Shown piece by piece: positions 1 through 14,100 of a DNA stretch of 64,000 nt. This DNA comes from Gaeumannomyces sp. JS-464 (Eukaryota > Ascomycota > Sordariomycetes > Magnaporthales > Magnaporthaceae), in assembly GCA_002197995.1 (NCBI GenBank), contig NGZR01000004.1, positions 4,402,001-4,466,000 on the forward strand, in the 5' to 3' direction. The stretch's first letter is position 1. The number at the start of each line of letters is the position of its first letter. Made by a program: the position numbers and the translations under genes. The notes under the pieces were generated by a model. That model ran no database searches and had not been told where the DNA came from. It saw nothing but the letters and a program-made list of their open reading frames with translations.

Positions 1-3000
1 GCCGCTGTAAATATGGATTTTATTAGCTAAAGTAATGTAAAAAAACTCGTTCGGGGGCTTAATGCCAAAAGTTAACTTTTTTTAAGGATTTTAAGTAATA
101 GCTCGGGGTTATCGAGTATTATTTCCGCTTTTCGGGTGGCGCATCGTTTTATTTAGCCCGAACGTCGTTATTTTCGTATAATATCGGCGGCATTCCGTTA
201 ATAGCAATGCCGTATATAGTTTGGTTAAAAGCGTTTTTTATTAACATTTGCTAAACTTCGTCGTTAAAAAAGAACTTTAGGTTTAGCGATGTTTCGGTAT
301 TACCCGAACTTGTTAAAAGAATAACGTTTTGGTTTTTTCCTATTAATAAAGCCTTTTCGGCTTTTATCGTTAAATTTTAAACGTAAATAGCTTTGCTAAA
401 AAGCCGTTTAGCTTGTTTATAATCGATTTTATCCCGGACCTGGTTTAAGCTTTTTTAAATTATTGCGAGTTTGGTTTTGCGAAGTACGATAACTGTTTTG
501 CTAGTAACGTTATGCATTAAGCTAACTTAAAAAGTTTTATAGTTAACGATAAAGTTAACTGCCGAAAGGTAAATGCCGGCCATTAAAAAAGGACGACTTT
601 TAAAAAAAGCGGCGTATTTAACTAAAATCGCTGCGGTTTTTCCAAAAGCTAAGGTAAAAGCTTTTTATTAACGACCTTTTTTAAAACAGGTTTACCTTTA
701 CGAATAACGGTAAAAAAAATAGCAAATTTGTTATTAAAAAAGTGCATTAAATCGGTACCGAAATCGATTTGCGCGCGTTATAGCTTAAGCTAAGAAATGC
801 TTAATAAGCAGCTTACATTTAGCTTATTAACCTTTTAAGTTTGCGTAGTTTTAATAATAATGCTACAAGATTTATTATTTTTAATTCCTTTCGAAAAAAA
901 GGAAAAAGTGGCGTAATGCTTAACCTTTATAAGCTTTTCGAAATTTTAACCCTTAATGTTAAGCCGGACTTTTTTTATTTACCTTAGTGTAAACAGCGTT
1001 AAAAAAAACTTTTTAAGCTAATTTTTACTTGCAAAGTCGCGGTTTAAATTTGTATTAGCGTAAATAAAGATATTTAGCCCGTTAAAAGTGCTTCGGATTA
1101 TAATCTTTTAATAAGTGTAGCTTTCCAAGTGTAATAAAACGGCTTTTTAAGCTCGTTTTTTTTAATAACTTTATTTATAATAAAGTTAACGGATTCCGTT
1201 TTAAGTTTAAAGCTTTTAACTTTACAGCTTTTAAAATGCTTAAAAAGTTTATTGCACGACGAGAAGTTTTTACCGCAGCGTTTAAAGTTAATATTTAGCG
1301 AATTTTCGAAAACATTATAAATAAAGTTAAAATCGGAAAAAAAATCGTTATTAAAAAAAGATTGCCCTTTTTTCGGCAAATAGCGAGCTGTTATTAAAGT
1401 CCGATTTTATAAGGTTAACTTTATTATTCTTTTTTTTATAGGACTTTTTGTCGTACGATTTTTTAAAGTCCTTTTTGTTTTTATAATCGCGATTTTTATC
1501 GCGGCTTTTATACTCGCAACTTTTATTACGAGCCTCGTGGTTAAATAATTTGTGCTTATTATCGTATTTGCTTTTAAATTTGTTTTTATCGCGATATTTG
1601 TCGCGCTTAAAATGCTTGTTTTTTTTTCAGGGCTTTTTTAATAATTAGCGTTTAAATCGAAATTAAAGTTGTTATAGCCCGGTTTAATATGCGGGTAGCG
1701 TTAAATTGCAACGCTAAAAAGTATAAGCTTAATGTTTTCGATTTCGAAAAGGTAATTTCCAATATATTTATTAAAAAAAGGTTAATAAAAAAAGGTTTTA
1801 ATATCGTTATTAAAGGAAAACCAAATTTAAATTATAATTGCGAACTAGTTTTAGCCGTTTTCGGTGTAAAAACCTATAATGCGAGCGTATTTAAGCTTTT
1901 TTAAAATATAATCCGTAAATGCATTAAGGTTAGCAGTAATGTTTTTAATAGTAATAGTGCTTTTTAAAACCTTTTTATAGCTTTTATGCAATTAAAAGGG
2001 AAAAGTTGTTTAATAGCAGTAATTATGCCAAATAGGCTTTGCCCGTACAGTTTTAATTAAATATAAAAAGGCAGTTAACTATTTTACCAAATTAAAGCTC
2101 GGCCGTTTAGCAAAGTTAAAAACATGTTTTTAAACTAGCTTTCGTTAAACGCGGTATGGATAATGTTTATTAAAAAACTTATTAATCGTGTTTCGAAAAA
2201 AAAGCTGTCCGTAAATATAATATTTTTGCCGTTAGTAACGGTATTTAAGTTTTTAAAGTTTTTATAATCCGGTTTAAAAATGCCGACGTTTTTTTGCTTA
2301 AAGCGTAAACCGTTTTTAATGCTTGCTACCTGCCAGCCGGCGGGTTAAAAGTTGTTAAAAGCTCGCTATTAATAGGCGGCGAGGTTAAAAGCGCACGAGT
2401 TTTGCGTTAACCATTATTAGGCCGAAATAAGTTAATTAAAGCAACTTATATTACCTTATTACTGCTCGAATTTAAATAGCTATCGAAGGTAAGCTTAGCT
2501 AAGCTCCTATTAATAATTGCGTTTAAAGCTCGGGAATGCGGCAAGCGTTATGCTTAAACCAAATGTGCTAACGCGAACCGAATAAAGGCGAAATTAGCTA
2601 TAAGTTATTTAGTAATACCTATTAATAGCTTTTTAAGCAAAAGTGGTAATTCCGGTATTAAACGGTATAAAGCTAGGCTAAAACTGCTATTACTGGCCTA
2701 AGTTTTAACCGAAAGTTTAATTAGCTTTATAAAACTCCAGTTAAAAAGCAATAGTTTTAATAGTTTTATTATATTTTTAAATTAGCTTACGATTCGTTTT
2801 GCGGTGCTAACGCGGCTTATATGCAAAAGGCTTAATTATTTAATGTTTAGTAAACTGGTAAAAACGTTTCGCGTTAATATCGAACTTGTTAAATAAATTA
2901 TCGTCGGTAATTTTAATTAAACAGCTTTTACTACAGCTTATTTCGAGGTTAGCCGTGCTATTTTAAGCAGCTTAGCTGTTTTACGTGCTAACCCGTCGTA

Positions 3001-3661
3001 ATAATAACGGTTTTAAAAAAGCGCGAACGTTGGTTTTGCAACGTTTTTCGTTCGTGCTAAGTTTAAAAAAAACGCGTCGGCTAAGATTTCCGTTTTTATT
3101 AAAATGGGTTTCCATTTAAGCTTATAAGTTTAAAATGTTTTTACACGCGTTATTAATGCGAATAGCGAGCTATTTTTAGTTTTTAAATAAGATTTTAAAG
3201 TTTTTATTAATAATGTTAAAGTTTTTTTATATTTTAGTAAATAGCTTGTCGAAGGTTTTAATAAACACCGCTTTTAAACGACTTTTTATACCCGTTATTT
3301 ATTGCGATAAGCTATTATACATGCGGTTTTAACGACGTTCGAACCACTTTGCTTTTGCCGAACTGGTTTAAACGAAGGTCGTTGTTTTTATTAAAGCTAA
3401 TAATGTAACTTTCCTTTTATTAACTACGTATTAAACGGTTTAAACGGCCGCCGAAGTCGAAGTACGTTTTATTTAGCGAAACTCTTTTTCTTTATTATCG
3501 TTATTAACGTAAGCCTAATATTTTTATATAAGGCTTAAAAGCCGGCTTGTAATATATTAAAACATTAAAAGGAAAACCGGTAATTCGAAAAGGTTTAAGT
3601 TCGCGTTTTATTAGCCGGTGTTTTATTGGCCCGTATCGGGTGTTTTGCTTTTAAAAAGCGG
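1..3661 (-). mobile_element. Retroelement polyprotein relic (gag end, zinc finger, probable protease)
   Basis: The minus strand reads as a decayed retrotransposon polyprotein that runs off the left edge. From about 1,640 down to 1,400 it encodes a very basic Lys/Arg/Asp repeat-like stretch. At 1,379-1,098 a 93-residue open stretch contains a C2H2-like finger, C-G-K-N-F-x2-C-N-K-L-F-K-H-F-K-x-C. Fungal Gypsy polyproteins often carry such a finger just before a retropepsin domain, and the downstream residues (1,097-400) look protease-like but are too mutated to assign the active Asp. No LTR was found on its 5' side. The gypsy-1 LTR at 3,667 appears to truncate it. Stops are frequent and of RIP type. 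The retroelement call is fairly safe; the protease call is an inference. Confidence 0.5.
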
Positions 3662-3666
3662 GTTAA

Positions 3667-4144
3667 TGTTACGACCAGCATGCAAGCCTTAAAGCGGCAA
3701 AACAAAAAGGGTTTTAAGCGGTGCCCCCTACCCCGCACTTAAACACGTGGAGTTACGTAACCCCGGTTGGATTTCTAGATTTATATCGACGAAACTATAA
3801 ATCCATAAAGCCAAAAGGATTTTTAAATTTGTATTAATACAACCACAAATTTATAAAGCCAAAAGGATTTTTAAATTTGTATTAACGAAATTACAAATTT
3901 ATAAATTTAACTTAATATAAGGCAAAAGGCAGCGTATATATAAAAGGATGGATTTTTTACTGTTTTAGGTAGCTTTAATTAAGGTTTTAGTATTAGTTAA
4001 CCTAAGTTAGCTCCTAAGCATTTTTTAAGGCAAGCAATTAAACTATCCTTTTAAATTACGTATTTCCTTATTAACCAAATTAAAAATATTATCCTTTTCA
4101 CCCCCGAAGTGCCCTATTTTAAAAGCAAACATACGATTATAACG
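3667..4144 (+). repeat. 5' LTR of gypsy-1 (copy 1)
   Basis: Starts TGTTACGACCAGCATG and ends near ATTATAAC. It is about 478 bp long and is followed within 40 bp by a gag reading frame. Homologous LTRs lie at 18,906, 22,276, 31,101, 51,714 and 52,474. All share the TGTTACGACTAGCATGC-like start, a block of repeated short units built on GGATTTTTAAATTTGTAT, a TATATATAAAAGGATGG promoter-like segment, and an end near AATTGTAACA. No matching 5-bp target duplication links it to the plus-strand LTR at 18,906, so the two need not belong to one insertion. Confidence 0.85.
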
Positions 4145-4179
4145 TTTTAATTAATTTTGTTTAGTATTTCGTTAAAAAA

Positions 4180-6374
4180 AGGACAATGTAATTATAGCAA
4201 GTGGTAGCAAAAAGCGTAAAGAAAAAGAAATTACGGTTTTTACTTTTAACGATGTTAAGTACGATTTTAACGAAGCAGCTAATACGGCTAGCCTTTTTAA
4301 ATTTATAACGGTTAAAATCGCTAAAGGCCAAAACGAGGTAAAGCAGTTTACTGCGAAATTAGCGTTTTTTAAAACACTTATCGCAATCCGAGCGTACAAA
4401 TTCCCGTTTTCAAACTTTTACCAAAAGGAAAACGGTAAATTTAAAACGTTTTTTACTAAATGCAAAAGCTATTTTAAGTTTTACGAATAGCAGTTCGTAA
4501 ACGAGGAATAAAAGGTTGTTTACGCTGCTATTAAATTGGACGGCAAAAAAAAAATGGATTTAGCTTATTTAAAGCGATTATTTTAAAAGGTATAAAAGTA
4601 GCTAGGAAATTACCAAGCTTATTTTCGCTAATTTCGAAACCTTCGGAAAAAAGGTCGGAAAAGTGTTCGAAATAATCGACGAAACCCGAATCGCCGAAAA
4701 AGATTTGCTGGCTTTTAAATAGCGAAGGTTTGCGGTTAAATATGTAGCGAACTTTTAACGAATTAATATTAAGCTTAATTGGAACGACGTTACGTTAATG
4801 CTGCACTTTTATAACGGATTGCGCGAGGATGTAAAGGATAAATTCGCGAAGCAAAATTACCCGGAGTTTTTTACGGATTACGTTTAAAACGCGGTCCGTA
4901 TTAACGATAAATTATACGAACGATATTAGGAAAAAAAGGCTATAAATAAAAGGAAATGGTGTAAAATAAAGCCGATTAAAAAAAGGCTAAATAGCAGCCG
5001 ATTATAGCATACGGCTCGCATTTAAGCTTTATAAACCTTAGCGTAAAAGTTGCGTACTAGCAAAGGTAGCAAAAAAAGCAAAAATAGAATTTTAAAAGTG
5101 GGAAGTGTTTTAAATGCGGCTAAGCTGGCTATATAAAAGTTAATTACCTTTAACGGGATAATAACCGCTAGGTAACGAACTTTTAGCGAATATAAAAAAG
5201 CTCGATATAAAAGGGATTGTGTTTTAAAATAACGTTTAACTGGATAAGCTATTACGACGAGCTGTACGTTATATACCAGTTTAATAAAAAGGTTACCGGA
5301 TAATACCCTCGGAAACCACAAAACGTTTGTATATTTAAAACTATAAAGCTCGAGTACGATAACGAGGGAAAGCAGCGCGTCGTTTTCGGGTTTACGAATT
5401 TAAAAAGAAAAAACAACGCTGTTTTTTGTAAAACTTAAAAAGGGGCAATTTTAACAAATGGTTCGAAAAAAGGAAAAGCCCGAAAAAAGCTTTTAAACTA
5501 GACATACCTTTTCCAAAAGTCGGAAAATTCCGATACCAACGCCGAAATGGATAAAAATAGTTAAGCTTTTAAAATAGTCGAGTTTTAAAAACGCGCGAAA
5601 GGTTTAAATAGCGGAACTTCTGTATTTATAGTCCGCGAAAAGCAAGCGAGCTGGAAAGATTAGTACGCTTTTACGCCTTTCGATATTTCGGCGTGTTTTT
5701 AAAACGTTAAAGTTTTAAAACATTTAAATAGCCCGTTATGTTACGCTATTTTAACGGACGGAAATAACGGCTAACTTTTGTCGTAATTTAGCGACCAATA
5801 AAAAGTTAAGTACGTTAATTACCGGTCCGACGATATAAGCGAGCCGAGCAAAGTTGCGCTAAAGCTCGAAAACCACTTTAGCGTTAATATGAAATACCTT
5901 AAACATTTGTACCTTTTTTAAGCAAAATGCATTTATAAAAAGTGCAAGTTTTACTTACGATTTAAGTTTAAATACGATTTTTTTTTAAAAAAGTCGGGGA
6001 ATAAACTTAAAGTTAAGCCCCGTTTAGCATTCCAATTGCTACGGTGGAAACCAATCCAAATCGGCAAGTTTACCGCAGTTTTTAAACTTAGCGAACGGTA
6101 CCCAATGCTATGCGTTACTAAAGTGCTTAATTAAAAAAAGTGCGAAATTGCGAAGTGTAAAAAACATATAGCATAAAAAGCGAAAGCCTAGCATTAAAAA
6201 ATCGCGCGAGCGTACGTATTGTTTAACCCGAACCAAAAGACGAACGTACGGTATTTGTTCCTTTTATTAAAAAACTAAAAAAAACCACCCGAACGAAAAG
6301 CACGGAATGGGAAAAAGGAAAAACCGATAAAAACTTTTGCGATAGCAAAATTAAATCGATCGTACGATTTACTA
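4180..6374 (+). pseudogene. gypsy-1 copy 1 gag and start of pol, RIP-decayed
   Basis: The frame opening just after the LTR encodes a retrotransposon gag-type capsid region, with a block FKTFFTKCKSYFKFYE ending at an internal stop near 4,490. A zinc-knuckle remnant, C-F-K-C-G-(stop)-A-G-Y, lies at about 5,105-5,135. Stops replace Gln or Trp codons throughout. Downstream, 5,800-6,370 carries pre-RT pol sequence with several stops and is then cut by a pogo-like element at a TA dinucleotide. Gag packages the element RNA in family members. This copy cannot make protein. Confidence 0.75.
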
Positions 6375-8236
6375 ACGTAGTTTACAAACGAGTCGCGTAT
6401 ATAAGCGAATCGCGCATTTTCAAATGCGACGCGTGTTTTCCATTTCCAATTCTAATTTTTTAATAACCACAAATAAAATCGATATTTAAAAAAGCTAAAA
6501 TTGTTTTAGCTATGTAAGCAATTTAATCCAATCGGGGTTTAAGTTTGCGTAAAGCAGCTAAAATTTACGATGTTTCGAAATCCACAATGCGCGATCGACG
6601 CGCCGGCAAACTTGCTTAACGCGACAGCATGTTTAAATTTCGGAAATTAACGAAATCCGAAAAAAGGCGCTTATTAAATACATATTTAAGCTAAATTCGC
6701 GAGCATTTCTTTTTTAGCATTTTAATGTTAAAAATATAGCTAACCGATTGCTCGCCGAACGCGACGCGAGCGTTATCGGTAAAAACTGGGTTACGAACTT
6801 CGTTAAACGCCGCGTAAAGCTCGATACGCGTTGGATTCGAAAATACGACTACTAAAAAGCTAAATGCGAAAATCCTAAGCTCGTTTTTGCGTAATTCGAT
6901 TTTATGCGAAACATTATAACCAAATATAGCATTTTAAATAACGACATTTACAATTTTAACGAAACCGGCTTTTTTATAAGCATAATCGTTACCATTATAA
7001 TTATTACAATATCGGAAGGCCGTGAAAAAGCAAAGCTAGTTTAGCTTAGCAATCGAAAATAAATTACGGTTATTTAAAAGGTTAATTATTGCGGCTAAGC
7101 AATCCCCTTTTTTATTATCGTTAAAAGGCAGTACCATTTGGCCAATTGGTATTTGAAAACCGGCTTTCCACGCGATTAGGTTATTTTAACGAATGCTAAC
7201 GGGTAAACTACGAACGAGCTCGGTTTAAAATGGATTTAGCATTTTAATAAGCACATTACATCGCGTATAAAAAGCGCCCATTGTTTATTAATGCTAAACG
7301 GTTACGAAAGCTATTACTCGACGAATTTCCAGCTTTATTCCTAAAAATATAACATTATTACGCTTTGCATGCTTTTATATTCGTTTTACTTTTTTTAGCC
7401 GTTTAACGTTAAATGTTTTAGCCCGTTAAAAAAGGCGTACGGTCGAAAAATCGAAAACCTAATAAGGTTATACGTAAGCCACGTAATTAAAGTCGATTTC
7501 CTTTTAGCGTTTAAAACGGCATTTTTTAATTTTATAACCGAAAAAAAACATTCGAAAAGGCTTTTAAAAGGCTGGCTTTGCTTTTTTTAATCCGGATTTA
7601 GTTTTGGAAAAGCTGGATATAAAGTTACGAATTTTAACTTTTTCGAAAAAGCTTTTAAACAACGCCGAACTTTGGACTTCCAAAACGCTTTAAACAGTTA
7701 AAAACGCAATTTCGCAATCCGAGCATATTAAAACTCGGATTTCCAATTACCGGAGCAGCTTTTCGACATTTATATTAACGGTTATAAACCAGTTTGCAAA
7801 AAAAACGAGTTCGATAATGCATTAAATGGCCTTTTTTAAAGCCGAAATTGCTTCGCTACGCAAAGCGAACGAAGCATTTAGCAAACGCCGGAAGGCTAAA
7901 AAAAACTCGTATTTAATAAAAAAGGTTACATATTATCGAAAAAGTACGAAATACTTTAAATTAAAAAAAGCTAAATAGGTAGTTATAATAAGAAATGCGC
8001 GATTATAAGGGTTAAAAAAGAAAAGCGATAACGATTCCTCGGCGATATAGCACGTGCGGCAAAACCGGATATAATACGCGCATTTATTAAAAAAAAGTAA
8101 AAATGTTTAATATATATAGTTCCGAATAGTTTAAATGGATTTTTAGCGTTATTAGGTTGGTATGCGCGTCGATTAACCGGAAGTTAAATGTAGGTGCGCG
8201 ATTCGCTTATATACGCGACTCGCTTATAAACTACGT
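6375..8236 (+). mobile_element. pogo/Fot1-like DNA transposon A
   Basis: Element of 1,862 bp flanked by TA. It has inverted ends ACGTAGTTTACAAACGAG and CTTATAAACTACGT. The plus strand encodes a degraded Tc5/CENP-B-type HTH transposase: the K-A-A-K-I-Y-D-V-S-K-S-T-M-R-D-R-R-A-G-K segment is at about 6,547-6,610. A catalytic-core block reads F-N-E-T-G-F (usually F-D-E-T-G-F) at about 6,955-6,975; the D-to-N change is RIP-like. It sits inside gypsy-1 pol, so it inserted after that copy. Inactive. Confidence 0.87.
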
Positions 8237-9278
8237 TAATATTTCGAATAAAATATTAAAAAAAAAGGTTAAAATAATAATTAATTGCGAAGTATAAAGC
8301 GATTATATATCGTTATAAGCGGTTAAACGGTATAAGATTTTTATAAAGCGAAAGCATTAACCGTACCAATTAAAAACGGTTGAAAAAATACCTATCGTTT
8401 ATAATAAAAAATAAATCGATTAAAAAATACAACTAGTAATATTAAGCATTCGAAATGGGGAAAACGTTATTATTATATTAAACAAGCTGGATATAAAAAA
8501 AGGGAACGATATTTTCGGGATTTTTTAGCTTAAAAAAAGCAATTTACGAATAAATTAAACCACCGGCCAAGTTTAATAAAAAAAGCTACAAGTAATTAAA
8601 ACGGTTTACCAATTATAAACTTTAAACCGTAAGCATAAAAAGTAATAAAAAAAGGTTACGACGGTAGTAAGATTTGGCAATCCACTTTTGCATTTAGCAT
8701 TAACGAATACGCGATTATCCAAAGCGGAAAACGATTAAAATAACTTAACTAATATTAAAAAACGGTTTACAAATGTTTCGAAAAAATATTATAAGTATAA
8801 AAAATTGTTTAAAAAAGATTTAAAAACGGTGCTTTCCGAATATAAACCGTTTAATTTTAAAATTAAATTTAAGTTAAATACGTAGCTTAAATACCAAAAG
8901 CTGTACTAATTTAGCTTTTGGTAATAAAAAGTGTTAAAAAAACAGCTGGAAAAAGATTTACGGAAAGGATATATTAAATTTCCCGATTTTTTAATAGGAT
9001 ATAAAATTTTATAAAAAAAAAAGAAAAACGGGACGGAGCGAATATATATCGATTACCGACCGCTAAACGAGGTTATTATTAAAAATCGGTATTTTATGCT
9101 TTTTATCGACAAATTGCGCGATAAGCTCGGCAAAGCTTAGTATTTTACGGCTTTAAACCTACGGAAAGCTTATAATTTAATACGGATTAAAAAAGGCTAA
9201 AAGTGATTTACGGTTTTTAAAACCAAATTTAAATGTTATAAGTTTTTAGTAATAATTTTCGGGCTTACTAACGTATTA
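8237..9278 (+). pseudogene. gypsy-1 copy 1 pol: reverse transcriptase N-terminal part
   Basis: This continues the pol frame interrupted by transposon A. Reverse transcriptase blocks are readable from about 8,850: I-Y-I-D-Y-R-P-L-N-E-V-I-I-K-N-R-Y around 9,036, then L-R-D-K-L-G-K-A-(stop)-Y-F-T-A-L-N-L-R-K-A-Y and finally the F-G-L-T-N block at about 9,260. A second pogo-like element then interrupts it. The YxDD catalytic block is not reached in this segment. Stops are dense, so this is a fossil. Confidence 0.8.
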
Positions 9279-11141
9279 ACGTGGTTTACAAACGAGTGCA
9301 CTATATAAACAAGTGCAACACTAAACTGCTTTTTTTTAACAATCGATGCGCATATTAACCTAATAACGCTAAAAATCCATTTAAACTATTCGAAATTATA
9401 TATATCGAACGTTTTTACTTTTTCTTAATAAATACGCGCATTATGTCCGGTTTTGCCGCAAATGCTACATCGCTAACGAGTCGTCGTCGTCGCCTTTTTT
9501 TCCTAACCTTTTTAATCGCGCATTTTTTGCTATAGCTATTTATTTAGCTCTTTTTAGTTTAAAGCATTTCGTATTTTTTTAACAATATGTAACCCTTTTT
9601 ATTAAACACGTGTTTTTTTGGCCTTCCGGCGTTTGCTTAATGCCTCGTTCGCCTTTCGTAATTTAAAGCACTTTTCTTTTAAAAGGTTAACCCGATGCAT
9701 AATTGCTTTAGCCTTTTTCGTTAATTGGTTTACAACCGATAGCATAAGTAACGGAAAGCTGCTCCGGTAATTGGAAATCCGATTTTTAATATGTTCGGAT
9801 TGCGAAATTGCGTTTTTAGCTATTTAGGGCGTTTTAAAAGTCCAAAGTTCGGCGTCGTTTAAAAGCTTTTTTAAAGGAATTAAAATCCGTAATTTTATAT
9901 CCAGCTTTTTTAAAACCGAATCCGGATTAAAAAGAGCAAAGCTAGCTTTTCGGAACCTTTTTTAAATATTTTTTTCAGTTATAAAGTTAAAAAATGCCGC
10001 TTTAAACGCCGAAAAAAACTCGACCTTAATTACGTGGTTAACGTGTAATTTTATTAAATTTTCGATTTGTTAACCGTACGCTTTTTTTAACGGGTTAAAA
10101 CATTTAACATTAAACGGATAAAAAAAGTAAAACGAATGCGAAAGCATGCAAAGCGTAATAATATTATGTTTTTAGCAATAAAGTTTAAAATCCGTCGAGT
10201 GGTAGCTTTTATAACCGTTTAATATTAACAAACGATAAAACCTTTTTTTATAAGTTGTAATATGTTTATCGAAATGCTAAATCCATTTTAAACCGAGCTC
10301 GTTTGTAATCCACCCGTTAACATTCGTTAAAATAACCTAATCGCGTGGAAGGTCGGTTTTCGAATACCAATTGGCCAAATAGTACTGCTTTTTAATAATA
10401 ATAATAAAAAAATCGCTTAACCGTAATAGTTAACCTTTTAAATAATCGTAAACCATTTCCGGTTTCCAAATTAAATTAGCTTTGTTTTGCCACGGTTTTC
10501 CGATATTGTAATAACTATAACGGCGGCGATTATGCCTATAAAAAAGCCGGTTTCGTCGAAATTGTAAATGTTTTTACCTTAAATGCTATATTTATTTATA
10601 ATGTTTCGTATAAAGTCGAATTAAGCAAAAACGAGCTTGGGATTTTCGCATTTGGCCTTTTGGTAATCGTACTTTCGAATTTAACGCGTACCGAGCTTTG
10701 CGCGGCGTTTAACGAAGTTCGCGACCTAGTTTTTACCGACGGCGCCCGCGTTACGTTCGGTAAGCAATCGGTTGGCCATATTTTTAATACTAAAAAGCCG
10801 GGGAGGGAATGCGCGGGAATCCAGCTCGAAAATGTATTTAATAATCGCTTTTTTTTCGGATTTCGTTAATTTTCGTAATTTGGGTATAATGTCGCGTCGA
10901 GCAGGTTTACCGGCGCGTCGGTCGCGCAACGTGGATTTAAAAATATCGTAAATTTTAGCTGCCGAACGCAAATTTAATCCCCTATTAAATTAAACTGCTT
11001 ATATAGCGAAAACAATCCTAGCTTTTTTAAACGTCGATTTTATTTGTGGTTGTTAAAAAATTGGAGTTAAAAGTGGAAAACACGCGTCGTATTAAAAAAT
11101 GCGCGATTCGCTTATATGCGCAACTCGCTTATAAACTACGT
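9279..11141 (-). mobile_element. pogo/Fot1-like DNA transposon B
   Basis: Element of 1,863 bp flanked by TA, with ends ACGTGGTTTACAAACGAG and CTTATAAACTACGT. The transposase is on the minus strand. The best-preserved piece (10,971-10,726) encodes M-R-S-A-A-K-I-Y-D-I-F-K-S-T-L-R-D-R-R-A then a Lys/Arg-rich linker and F-E-L-D-S-R-A-F-P-P-R, typical of the Tc5/CENP-B HTH region of pogo-family transposases. The DDE core downstream (10,600-9,500) is stop-filled. It is the same subfamily as elements A, D and E. The insertion lies in the reverse transcriptase of gypsy-1 copy 1. Confidence 0.87.
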
Positions 11142-14100
11142 TATATTAATTACGTAATTAAAATCGAGTTTTTTTCGATGTTTAAAACGGTATTTTTTAA
11201 TTTTATAACCGAAAAAAACATTTAAAAAGGTTTTTAAAAAGTTAGTTTTGCTTTTTTTTAATTCGAATTCGGTTTTTAAAAAGCTAAATATAAAGTTACG
11301 AATTTTAACTTTTTTAAAAAAGCTTTTAAATAACGTTAAACTTTGGATTTTTAAAACGCTTTAAATAGTTAAAAACGTAATTTCGCAATCCGAATATATT
11401 AAATTTTGGATTTTTAATTACTAAAGTAACTTTCCGTTATTTATATTAATAGTTATAAACTAATTTATAAAAAAAAAGTTTAATAATGCATTAAATAGCC
11501 CTTTTTAAAGCCGAAATTGCTTTTTTATATAAAGCGAACGAAATATTAAATAAACGCTAAAAAGTTAAAAAAACACGTGTTTAATAAAAAAGGTTATAAA
11601 TAGCGGAATGGCACTAAAATGGCATAAGCGGACAGCCGAAAAGCATACTTCGAGCTGTGGGAAACAAAAAACACACCATTTAAAAAAGCAGCACGCATAA
11701 TGTTTAAAACTAAAAAACTAATAAATTTTAAAACAGCGAAAAAGGTGGAAAAAAAACGCGCAAAAAGAGAAAAAAGAAAAAAACGCTACCAAATCGAAAA
11801 AAAACCGAATTACAAATAACTATAAAACGCTAAACGAAAATACCCCACCAAAAAACGAGGGGAAAGAAAAGTGGACCGACGTTAATACTTTACATGCGAG
11901 CCGCAACCGGAAAAAAACCGACCAAACTAATTATTTCCATTTTTACTTATCTCTTTTAACATTTCGTTAATAATATCCTCCCGATATTTAGCTAAAATCC
12001 GACCGAAAGTAAAGTTAAAAGGATTTTGCACGAAGGACATTTAGCAAACACAAAAAGGTTAGCGAACCGGAAAAAAACAGCGATATAAAAAAAAACATCG
12101 ATAAACCCGTATTTTAGCCCGCTTTAAAACTAACGCTTTTATCCGAATACGGTTAAACGAATCCCACGCATCGATAATTTTAAAAGCTTAACCCGACATA
12201 GCTTGCGCCGAAAGCACCATATTGCCGGAAAAGGAGCGAACGAAACCCGAGCTACTAAATGCAATTACAGCAATAAAAGCGCTTCCTAAACTGGAAAGGA
12301 ACAAGCGCGAAAACCCAGTACCAAAAGGAACGCCGAACCGCTTTCCGATATCCTTCGCAAATCGAACGTAACCGGCGATAACGTGTTTTAAAATGGTATA
12401 ACGAAACTGGAAAAAAGCATTAGTAATAAAGCATATAACACCGGAATAAAACCGCTATAAACTTTAACAGCATAAGCGACTTTCGTTAAAACATCCTCCA
12501 AATCGGCAGCAATTTTAAAAAAGGATTGGATATAACGCTAATAAATACGGAAAACGCTATAAACCTAATTTTTAATGCCAGCGGAAAGTTACTAAAGCGG
12601 AACCGACAAATTAGCAATAAAAAAAAGCAATAAAAAAAAAGAAAAAAAAAATAACAAACCTAAACGCAAACACCGCGCAAAAAAACGCACTTTACACAAG
12701 TTAAAACGCGAAAAGCTAAAAACATAAATTAGCACGACCGGAACCGAGCAAAAAAAAAGGCGGAACAAATAAAAAACATATAAGCTTTATAATAGCATCC
12801 CCGGACGACGCCGGCACCATTAATGCCGTTAGCGAAACGCTAAATGCAATTAACATAAATTTTGCAAACAAACCTAAAAAGTTAGCAAAGCGGGATAAAA
12901 AAAAAAACGATACGGGAAATATACACTATCAAATTGTAAAAAATGTAACCCGGAAAAATAGCGATCGCCGTTTTATATTCCTTTTGGTAATACAAACGGT
13001 AGGGCTAAAAAAAAAGAGAAAAAAAATTAGCAAAAAAACAAAAAACGAAGCGGTGTAAAACCGCATTTACAGCTTTAACGCGGGGGTTCGGAGCAACGCC
13101 GGCCTCGAAGTCGTCGTTATCGTTAAAGCTGGAAAATGGGTGCTCGTTGCGATCGCTACAAGGAAAAGCAAACGCAAAGCCGCCACTACCACCATTACCG
13201 CTATGGCCGCCGCGCGCATTACCGCGCGCGCCGCCGCGAGGAAAACGAGGAGTTTTGTTTTTAAAAGCCATAATGCAAAAAAACAAAAGCCGGAAAAGGA
13301 ACGAAGCGCGGAAAAGCAAATGTAAAAGCGCGGGCGGGAAAATGCGCGAAAATTAAAAGCAAAAGTGGGAAAAAAGGATTAAAAGTTGTAATAAAAAAAA
13401 GATTAAAAAAAGCGAAAAAGAAAAAGTAAAAACCTTTGGAAGCAAAAAGGGAAAAAACGGTAAAAATTCGCAGCCGGAAAGAAATAAAAGCATAACCGAA
13501 AAGCACGACACAAACAAAGCAAAAGCAATATAATTACGAAAACGGCGAACTAAAAAAAGATCGGATACGCGCTATAAGCGAGGAAATAATCCGCAACCGG
13601 AGCGTTACTTTCGAAAGCGAACAATATAATTACGTCGAATTACCCGACGTTAACCACGACCCTCGAACCTTACGGAGCAGCCACGCGACCAAACGCCGAG
13701 GCGGAACCGGGAAACTTTAAAACGCGGACAACCAGGCCACCGTAACCAACCGAACCAATACTACCATTACCAATATTATTATAAAAAGAGAAAATTTGGC
13801 ACCGGGGCGCTACCGAAACGCAATATGCATTTTTTACAGTTTTTCTTTTGCGTATTTTCCTATTGTTACTATTAATTACAAAGACGCTTCCGCGATGGAA
13901 CTTTTTAAAAGCAATCGCAGGAATTAAGCAAACGGCACCACTATTTAACATAGCAAAAACCGTATACGAAAAGCAAACATGGTTTTTACTCCCAAGCCAC
14001 CGAGCCGAATGCGGACCGTACCCGGAAACGAGTTTAAAGGTTTTTACATGTATATAAAAAACAGCAAAAGCACCGAGGTTTTTACAAACATAACGGTAGT

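Noticed and set aside
10660..10869. Plus-strand open frame over transposon B (similar ones at 26,144 and 63,153)
   Set aside because: Shadow of the minus-strand pogo transposase HTH region, repeated in every copy.
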